Assembly: GCF_014695375.1 (NCBI RefSeq)
Contig: NZ_JACJOG010000054.1
Coordinates: forward strand, 38,495 to 102,494
From: Coleofasciculus sp. FACHB-T130
Lineage (GTDB): Bacteria; Cyanobacteriota; Cyanobacteriia; Cyanobacteriales; FACHB-T130
Direction: 5' to 3'
Length of the DNA stretch: 64,000 nucleotides
The position numbers were made by a program, and so were the translations under genes. This document shows, piece after piece, positions 41,029 through 49,000 of the stretch. The notes under the pieces were generated by a model. It had not been told where the DNA came from. It saw only the letters and a program-made list of their open reading frames with translations, and searched no databases. Position 1 is the stretch's first letter, and every line of letters starts with the position of its first letter.

Positions 41029-44000
41029 ATGACTCAGAATTTTACCGACAACGACCTCACGGTTGATGAGAAAGCACTCAACACTGAGCAAGAAGTAACT
41101 GAGCAAGAAGCGGAGGTCTTTGTCTTTCCGGCATCTTTTGCCCAGCAGCGGCTGTGGTTCCTCGACCAGCTATTCCCTGGCAATACTTTCTACAATGTAG
41201 CGACTGCACTTCGCCTGATGGGTTCGCTCAACTTAGCTGCACTAGAGCAGACGTTCAACGAAATTGTGCGTCGCCACGAAGCTTTGCGTACCACTTTTAG
41301 GATGCTGGATGGGCAACCCGTTCAAGTCATTGCTCCCAGCTTAACCATACCCCTGCCCCTTGTAGATTTGCGGCATCTACCCGCAACCGAACGGGAAGCT
41401 GAAACTCGACGGTTGGCTACCGAGGAGCGATCGCGTCCTTTTGATTTATCTCAAGACTCGTTACTGCGAGTGATGCTGCTACAGCTAGACTCCTTAGAAC
41501 ACGTACTTTTGCTGAATCTGCATCACATTGTCTCCGATGGCTGGTCGATTGGAGTGCTAATACGGGAACTCGGAACGCTGTATACCGCTTTTGGCAATAA
41601 CGAGCGATCGCCCTTGCCAGAACTCCCCATCCAATATGCAGACTTTGCTGACTGGCAACACGAATGGCTACAGGGTGAGGTTCTGGAGACTCAGTTAGCC
41701 TACTGGAAGCAGCAACTGAACAATCTTCCCTCACTTAAATTGCCCACTGACAAACCTCGCCCAGCGGCTCCAACCTATCAAGGCGCAACGCAATTTCTAG
41801 AGTTACCGAAAAGCCTGAGTGAGGAACTAGAGGCACTTTCGCAGCGCCAAGGCGTTACTCTCTTCATGACCCTTTTGGCGGCATTTCAAACCTTACTTTA
41901 CCGCTATACACAGCAAGAAGATATTGTTGTCGGCTCACCCATTGCTAACCGCAACCGCCGCGAAATTGAGGGTTTAATTGGCTTTTTTGTCAATAGTTTG
42001 GTGCTGCGTACTAATTTATCCGGCAATCCAACATTTCTGGAATTGCTGAGCAGAGTCCGGGAGGTGGCGCTAGGAGCATACGCCCATCAAGATTTACCCT
42101 TTGAGAAGCTAGTAGAGGAACTGCATCCAGAGCGCAACCTGAGCCATCATCCATTATTTCAGGTGGCATTCAGCCTACAAAATACACCCATCGAGGCGCT
42201 AGAGTTACCTGGGTTAACACTCTCGCATCTAGATTTTGACAACCCCAGCGCTAAGTTTGACCTAGAGTTTCACCTGTGGGAATCGCCGGAAGCTATCAAA
42301 GGACAGGTAATTTACAGCACCGATTTATTTGATGATGCTACCATTACCCGGATGTTGGGGCATTTTCAAACGCTGCTGGAAGGTATCGTCGCAAATCCAG
42401 AGCAAAGCCTTTGCGAGTTGCCTTTATTAACAGCAGCCGAACGGCAACAGTTATTAATTGATTGGAATAATACTAGAAGAGATTACCCGCAAGACCAGTG
42501 CTTTCATCAGTTGTTTGAGGCACAAGTAGAGCAGACTCCGGATGCGATCGCGCTAAACGCACGCTTCGCGAACGCGCTCATCTTTGAAAATCAGCAATTA
42601 ACCTACCGCGAACTCAACATCAGAGCCAATCAACTTGCACACCACCTGCAACAATTGGGGGTAGTTCCAGACGTTCTAGTTGGTATCTGTGTAGAGCGTT
42701 CTTTAGAGATGATTGTAGGACTGTTAGGCATCCTCAAAGCGGGAGGAGGATACCTGCCTTTAGATCCGACCTATCCACAAGAACGTCTTAGCTTCATGCT
42801 AGAAGACGCTCAGGTATCCATCTTGCTAACTCATTCCCATCTAGCCTCCCTGTTGAAGACCTGTTGGGGGGATTGCCAAGACAGTTTGTCTGTCGTTTGT
42901 TTGGATACGGACTTGGATGCGATCGCTCACCATCCCCAACACAACCCAAGCAGCAACGTAACATCTGAAAATCTAGCTTATGTCATCTACACCTCTGGTT
43001 CAACTGGAAAACCAAAAGGCGTTTTAGTGCAGCACAGAGGGCTATCTAACTTAGCAGAAGCTCAGCTCGAAGTTTTCAAGGTACAGCCAAGCGATCGCAT
43101 CCTGCAATTCGCATCCTTGAGTTTTGATGCCTCAATCTTCGAGATTGTCATGGCATTGCGATCGGGAGCCACTCTCTATTTAGCCAAAAAAGAAGCTCTT
43201 CTACCTGAACAACCCTTAATCAAGTTATTGCGCGATAATGCGATTACTCACGCCACGCTCCCGCCTACTGTACTCGCACTATTACCAGAAAAACTTCCCT
43301 CGCTGCAAACTATCATCTGTGCAGGCGAATCTTGTTCCCAGGATATTGTAAAGCGCTGGGCTGCCGGTCGTAAGTTTTTTAATGCTTATGGGCCAACTGA
43401 AGCAACTGTTTGGGCTACGATTGCAGAAATTAGCGGTGACACCCAAAAACCCTTCATTGGTCGCCCAATTACTAATACTCAAATTTATATATTAGATGCC
43501 CATTTACAGCCTGTACCCATCGGAATTACTGGCGAATTGTACATCAGCGGTGATGGACTGGCGCAGGGATATCTCAATCGCCCCGATTTAACTGCTGAAC
43601 GGTTTATTCCTAATCCTTTTAACTCTTATAGAGACAAAAACTCTCGTATCTCTACAATTTATAAAACTGGCGATTTAGCTCGTTATCAACCAGACGGCAA
43701 CATTGAGTTTTTAGGTCGCCTTGATGACCAGGTGAAAATTCGCGGCTTCCGCATTGAACTGGGAGAGATTGAGGCAGTGCTGACTCAGCATCCAGCAGTC
43801 AGAGAAACGGTAGTAATTACTACAGAGAAAGTTTCTGGTGATAAGCGTTTAGTCGCTTATATCGTACCAGCCCAAAACTTTACCCCTACAATCATTGAAC
43901 TCCGTGATTTCCTAAGGAAGAAGTTGCCAGAATACATGGTTCCTTCAGCTTTTGTCATGATAGAAGCTCTGCCTTTAACACCTAATGGCAAAGTCGAGCG

Positions 44001-45099
44001 TCGGAACTTACCCGAACCCGATAATTCAACTAGCCAAACCCTAGATAAGGCTTACATTGAACCTCGTAATCCTACTGAGTCAGTCCTCGCCAAAATCTGG
44101 GTTAAAGTTCTTAACATCGAGCGTGTAAGTATTTACGATAACTTCTTTGATTTAGGGGGAAATTCGCTGCTGAGTATCACCCTCATGGAGCAGATACGCA
44201 AGCAATTTGAGCGCGAATTACCGCTGTCTACCCTGTTCTTAAATCCAACCATTGAAGGTCTAGCAAGGGCGCTATCTCCCGAAATTGATTCTCCGTATTG
44301 GTCGCCCTTAGTTGCAATTCAGCCTAAAGGTCAAAATCCACCTTTCTTTTGCGTTCATCCCATTTTAGGAGTCGTCTTTCCTTATTATGAAGTCGCATAT
44401 CATTTGGGGACAGAACAACCATTTTATGGGCTACAACCTCTGGGTATGGACGGAGAACAATCCCCATTAACTCGTATTGAGGATATAGCGGCTTATTATA
44501 TTGATGCCTTACGTGCAGTGCAGCCGAATGGCCCTTATTTTTTAGGAGGTTGGTCTTTTGGAGGTTTGGTTGCTTTTGAAATGGCTCAACAATTGCAGAA
44601 ATCTGGGCAAAAAGTAGCTCTACTTGCTGTACTGGATACTTCAGCCCCAGTTTCTAACAACAAACCTTCCTTCGGGGACGGTTTAAAGTTTCTGATGAAC
44701 ACAGTAGCGCGACATATATGGCCTTATTTTATGGATTATTTTTATCTTATAGCCGCTACCGACAAGCCCCAAAGCAAGCTAATCTCTAAAGAATCTAAAA
44801 AACGAATATTAAAAGAATTAAGAAGTAAATCGATACTTAGGGTTTTTCAAGCGAATAGTCAAGCAGCGCTTAGCTATGTGCCGCAAGTCTATCCTAGCAA
44901 AATTACTCTTTTGAAAAATAGCGAACAAAATATCGCTGCGAATCAAGATCCAAGTATGGGTTGGGGCGAGCTAGCTGGAGGAGGAGTGGAAATTTATAAC
45001 ATTCCTGGCAATCACCTAACCATGCTCAAGAAACCCCATGTCCAGGTTCTCACCGAACAGTTAAGAACCTGTATTGAGAATGCACAGGTCGGAAGATAA
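41029..45099 (+). CDS. Non-ribosomal peptide synthetase, module 3 with thioesterase (C-A-T-TE)
   Basis: 1356 residues. C domain approximately 30-450 (HHIVSDGWS), A domain approximately 490-990 (A3 YTSGSTGKPKG, A5 YGPTEAT, A7 YKTGDLARYQPDG, A10 NGKVERRNLP), carrier FFDLGGNSLLSITL near 1045. A type I thioesterase (about 1090-1356) has GWSFGG as nucleophile motif and GNHLTML as the His region. It must be the last module and releases the peptide. The pocket reads D-A-F-T-I-A-A-V-W, most like aromatic-accepting domains, but position 331 Trp is unusual. It contains in-frame repeats at 42556 and 43627. No clear ribosome site. Confidence 0.93.
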   Translation: MTQNFTDNDLTVDEKALNTEQEVTEQEAEVFVFPASFAQQRLWFLDQLFPGNTFYNVATALRLMGSLNLAALEQTFNEIVRRHEALRTTFRMLDGQPVQVIAPSLTIPLPLVDLRHLPATEREAETRRLATEERSRPFDLSQDSLLRVMLLQLDSLEHVLLLNLHHIVSDGWSIGVLIRELGTLYTAFGNNERSPLPELPIQYADFADWQHEWLQGEVLETQLAYWKQQLNNLPSLKLPTDKPRPAAPTYQGATQFLELPKSLSEELEALSQRQGVTLFMTLLAAFQTLLYRYTQQEDIVVGSPIANRNRREIEGLIGFFVNSLVLRTNLSGNPTFLELLSRVREVALGAYAHQDLPFEKLVEELHPERNLSHHPLFQVAFSLQNTPIEALELPGLTLSHLDFDNPSAKFDLEFHLWESPEAIKGQVIYSTDLFDDATITRMLGHFQTLLEGIVANPEQSLCELPLLTAAERQQLLIDWNNTRRDYPQDQCFHQLFEAQVEQTPDAIALNARFANALIFENQQLTYRELNIRANQLAHHLQQLGVVPDVLVGICVERSLEMIVGLLGILKAGGGYLPLDPTYPQERLSFMLEDAQVSILLTHSHLASLLKTCWGDCQDSLSVVCLDTDLDAIAHHPQHNPSSNVTSENLAYVIYTSGSTGKPKGVLVQHRGLSNLAEAQLEVFKVQPSDRILQFASLSFDASIFEIVMALRSGATLYLAKKEALLPEQPLIKLLRDNAITHATLPPTVLALLPEKLPSLQTIICAGESCSQDIVKRWAAGRKFFNAYGPTEATVWATIAEISGDTQKPFIGRPITNTQIYILDAHLQPVPIGITGELYISGDGLAQGYLNRPDLTAERFIPNPFNSYRDKNSRISTIYKTGDLARYQPDGNIEFLGRLDDQVKIRGFRIELGEIEAVLTQHPAVRETVVITTEKVSGDKRLVAYIVPAQNFTPTIIELRDFLRKKLPEYMVPSAFVMIEALPLTPNGKVERRNLPEPDNSTSQTLDKAYIEPRNPTESVLAKIWVKVLNIERVSIYDNFFDLGGNSLLSITLMEQIRKQFERELPLSTLFLNPTIEGLARALSPEIDSPYWSPLVAIQPKGQNPPFFCVHPILGVVFPYYEVAYHLGTEQPFYGLQPLGMDGEQSPLTRIEDIAAYYIDALRAVQPNGPYFLGGWSFGGLVAFEMAQQLQKSGQKVALLAVLDTSAPVSNNKPSFGDGLKFLMNTVARHIWPYFMDYFYLIAATDKPQSKLISKESKKRILKELRSKSILRVFQANSQAALSYVPQVYPSKITLLKNSEQNIAANQDPSMGWGELAGGGVEIYNIPGNHLTMLKKPHVQVLTEQLRTCIENAQVGR
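42556..42579. repeat. 24-nt insertion inside NRPS module 3
   Basis: Encodes NARFANAL between AIAL and IFENQQLTY, where other modules run straight through. The bases contain the palindrome core CGCTTCGCGAACGCG, the same family as other TTCGCGAA repeats in this window. Confidence 0.7.
43627..43655. repeat. Palindromic insertion inside NRPS module 3
   Basis: ATAGAGAC ... GTATCTCTA is a partly degraded GTAGAGAC/GTCTCTAC palindrome. It encodes SYRDKNSRIST upstream of the A7 motif IYKTGDLARY, where the module 1 and 2 genes have a shorter loop. Confidence 0.6.
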
Positions 45100-45138
45100 G
45101 AGCGATCGCTGTACTCTGTGATGTAGCGATCGCTCTTA
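45097..45138. terminator. Bidirectional hairpin between convergent genes
   Basis: TAAGAGCGATCGCT (45097-45110) and AGCGATCGCTCTTA (45125-45138) form a 14-bp perfect stem over a 14-nt loop. The left arm begins with the NRPS stop codon, and each arm contains a HIP1 octamer. It lies between the NRPS 3 and diiron-protein genes. Confidence 0.6.
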
Positions 45139-45148
45139 CCGTGGCTTA

Positions 45149-45877
45149 CTATTCGTACAAAGCCCATAAGTAGTGGGCACCCAGCACCAGCCCTTGAGCA
45201 ACATGAGCGCGGTTGCGTGGCTCCTCCCAACTGGGTTCTGCCAAAGTCAACAGTTCTCGTGCGTGTTCTACGTCAAGTTCCTCGTGGACAGTATAGTGTG
45301 ACTGGCTACCCGGTGCTGCCCAACCTCGCTCGTTAATCGTGCGGGCGATCATCCCACTAACACTCGAATACAGATGCTCCAGCATCCCCAAAGCAGCTCC
45401 ACCCGCTTCACTTGATTGCGTCAGACAGTAGCCCAGAAGTGAATGATTGAAAGCTAACACTGATGCAGGACAGGGTATTTCTAAATCTTCTGGAGTGGCA
45501 CCTAAAGCCCGCAAAAATTGGCGGAAGGTGTATTTGTGAGAGGTCAATAAATTGCCGTGACCATGTTCTTCAGCCACGTTTTCCATCACCGAAAGTCGCC
45601 GTTCTAATACTGGAGTCCGAGCCAAAACTGCCGCTAATGATTGCGAAAATGACTCAATTGTAAAACAAATTGGTAGCTGTGTGCAAAGAAATTGTGCCCG
45701 TGAGGTAGAGGGTGCCTGCATCCACATAAAGTAAGGATGACGGTGGAAATCATAAGCCTTATTTACCATCAGCACTGCTTCTGATAGCGTGGTGCATCTC
45801 ACGATATCTTCTACATACAATTGGTGAAGTCCTACTTTTCTCTCGGTAGCAATCGAGCAATTGTCTAGGAGCTGCAT
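45149..45877 (-). CDS. Haem-oxygenase-like diiron (iron-containing redox enzyme) family protein
   Basis: 242 residues, all helical. It shows a TenA/PqqC-like metal site: EEHGHGN in the first half and H-x3-D-x2-H (VHEELDVEHA) near residue 200, the ligands of the haem-oxygenase-like diiron oxidase superfamily. Such enzymes perform oxidative cleavage, N-oxygenation or desaturation and are often in natural product loci. Convergent with the terminal NRPS gene, it is a good candidate tailoring enzyme, although its transcription is separate. Confidence 0.8.
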   Translation of the reverse strand: MQLLDNCSIATERKVGLHQLYVEDIVRCTTLSEAVLMVNKAYDFHRHPYFMWMQAPSTSRAQFLCTQLPICFTIESFSQSLAAVLARTPVLERRLSVMENVAEEHGHGNLLTSHKYTFRQFLRALGATPEDLEIPCPASVLAFNHSLLGYCLTQSSEAGGAALGMLEHLYSSVSGMIARTINERGWAAPGSQSHYTVHEELDVEHARELLTLAEPSWEEPRNRAHVAQGLVLGAHYLWALYE

Positions 45878-46064
45878 GACTTATCTCTTCCCGCTAACCT
45901 TACCCCTCAGTGGTAGCCTTTCTCTACATCCCTAGTCCACCGTGAATGTGCGTATGTGAATGTGCGTAACTATGAGCTTTACATAAAGAAATGTTTAAGC
46001 AAAATTACTGAGAATGCTGCTTGTCCTCTATCTGATAAAGGAGATCGGCTTCTGAAGACAAAGG

Positions 46065-49000
46065 TTAATGTTGCGGACGGATCGGAATCTCAACAATAAA
46101 TTCAGTTCCCTGCCCAAGTGTGGAAAAACATTGTAATTGACCGCCGTGTTTTTCCACCACAATCTGGTAACTAATTGCTAACCCTAGCCCTGTCCCTTTA
46201 CCAATCGGTTTTGTAGTAAAGAAAGGATCGAAAATACGTTTTTTGACTTCCTCTGTCATCCCAGGGCCATTATCAGCAATGGCAATCAGAACCCGACTTT
46301 CGTCTACGACACAGGTGCGAATCCGGATTGTCGGTAATTGGTAATCGCTAGTTGACAATTGATTATCCGAATGTTGTTGTTTCCGTTCCCAGGAAGACAA
46401 ACAAGATGCCTGGGCTATTTCCTGGTAATGTCCTTTTGTCTTTGAATCATTACTCATTACTTCTTCCAAAGTGTCAATTGCATTAGCCAGGAGATTCATA
46501 AATACTTGGTTAAGCTGACCCGCATAACACTCTATAAGCGGCAACGAACCATACTCCTTAATCACTTTAATAGCGGGAATTTCTGTCTTAGCTTTCAGGC
46601 GGTTTTGCAGAATTAACAACGTACTATCTAGCCCTGAGTGAACATCGACCTCTTTCATTTCTGCCTCATCAAGGCGCGAAAAATTCCTCAAACTCAGGAC
46701 AATTTGACGAATTCTGTCAGCCCCCACCTTCATCGAGGACAGCATTTTTGGTAAATCTTCAACTAAGAAATCTACTTCTATCGCCTCCGCTTCGTCTTGA
46801 ATCTCAGACACCGGATTGGGATAATGCTTGGCATATAGCTGCATTAGGTTTAGTAGGTCTTGAGTATATTCATTAACGTGGACAAGGTTGCCGTAGATAA
46901 AGTTAACTGGGTTATTAATTTCGTGGGCAACTCCCGCTACTAATTGACCCAAGCTAGACATTTTCTCGGTCTGAATTAATTGCGTCTGAGTACGCTTAAG
47001 TTCTTGTAGAGTTTGGGATAACCGTACATTTTTTTCATTTAGCTCATGCGTCCTCTCTTGGACTTTTTTTTCCATCAAATTGTAAAGCATAGCATTTTCC
47101 AGAGAAATTGCTGCCTGAGCTGAAAGTACTCTTAAAACTTCTATCCTATCGGGAGTAAAAGCTCCGGATGTCAGATTATTTTCTAAATAAAGAATACCGA
47201 TTAATTTCCCTTGATTAAGGATAGGCATACAGAGAACGGACTTCAATTTATTTAGCTCTATATAAGAGTCATTAATAAACTTTCCCTCACTAGCCGCATC
47301 ATTTAGAACCACATCTGAGCGAGTTCTTTTTACATAATTAATCACTGTCAGAGGTAACTCTTGACAACCTTTAAGCGGAGTTGACTGCCGAACAACAACC
47401 TCTTTTGATTCAACCGATGAACGGGCTTCAATCAGCAGTTTTTCATCTCTTACCAAGAGTAGTAAACCTTTTTGTGCGCCAGCATTCTCGATAGATATTT
47501 TCATTAAAGAAGCCAGTAACTTATCCAACACGATACAAGCAGCGATCGCTTGACTAGCTTTCATCACAGTGGTGAAGTCCAACGTATTAGAACTACTACC
47601 CGTAGAGGAATGTCCAGTAGTCGTGGGAGTATCTTTGACGCGAGGCAGAATAGATGTTTTAGTCAGAAAGTGCGGATATTTTTCCTCTAAATCTTCTACT
47701 TTGCGCTTAGCTCCCCAACGTTGATAGCCGTAATAAGCTTCTGTAATATGGACTTTAGCATACTTCTCTTTTCCTTTCGCTAACCAAAACTTAGCAGCGA
47801 GTTCATTCGCTAAAGCTTCATTCTGAATAAACTCATTTTCTTTTGCGGACTCAATGGCGCGTTCATACAAGTCTATTGCCTCTAAAGCATGGCCAGTGAT
47901 GCGACTAATTTCAGCTTCTACTAACAGGTACTTGTGTAGAAAATTTTCTGGACAGTTGTCTGCCCAAATCTTCATCTGCTTTTGATTCGCTGCTAACGTC
48001 TCGCAAGATTGTTTTTGTACAGATTCTGAAGCATTCGGATAGAGAGCAACTAGAATCAGTGAGTGATAAAAGTTATGTGTAGATACTGAGATATGACCGA
48101 AAATAGAAGTAAGTAGCTTTGAAGCTAACAAACTACTGTTCAAAGCTAAATCCGGTTTTTCGTATAAGTAAAGAATTTGGGCTTTTAAAATATGGAATTC
48201 ACAAATTGCCGCCGAACTTTGATGTTGTTCGCAACTTGTCAAGAAGTTGGATTCGCTAATCCCATCATTTTCAAAAGATAAGGTTCCAGCAGTCATGCCT
48301 ATCAAGTTCGACACCGCTAGGTTATAACCTAAAATTATATCAATTGCCCATTGATTTTTACTCTTTTGGCAAAATAGCAAAGACTGAGGTATTTGTTTTA
48401 AACTTTGCTCTAAACTTTTACATTGATGGAAGGAAGCAATGACTTTGTGAAGACGAGTATAACCTGCCCATTGCAAATCTCCAAAGTCTAGCCCCGTTTT
48501 ATATGCCTCATCATTAATTGTATGACTAAACTTAATTGGCTTCACCCAATTACTCAAGTAATTGGCAAGAACCACCAACTCTGCACATTTTTGAGCTACA
48601 TTATTAAACTTATTACTTAGTTTAGTTGCTAGCACCCCAAACTCATAACCAGAGTGGGAATTCCCTAAAATTGCGCTGAGTATCATTCCATAACACGAGT
48701 AGCTATACGCTGCTCCTGATGCATAACCATAGGTGAGAGAAAGATTAACTGTTTTAACAGTAACTAGCTGCCAAAGGTCAAAATTAACAAAATATGCTAA
48801 CGGCCCCATGTTTGCTAATAATTTGACTGCTGCTTTTACTTCCGGAATTTTTATTGCTTCTAAATTAATTAAAGACCCAATCTCATGGGTTTCTAATTTC
48901 TTATTAACTTCGCCTATTTCTAGCTCAACTGCTGTTGCTAATTCCCCTTTAGGTAAGTCAATTCCTAGCAGACTAAGAGCATTACGACCTGCTTGAATTG

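Noticed and set aside
45097..45138. Possible operator made of two HIP1 sites
   Set aside because: The inverted repeat lies between convergent stops, so a terminator is the simpler explanation.
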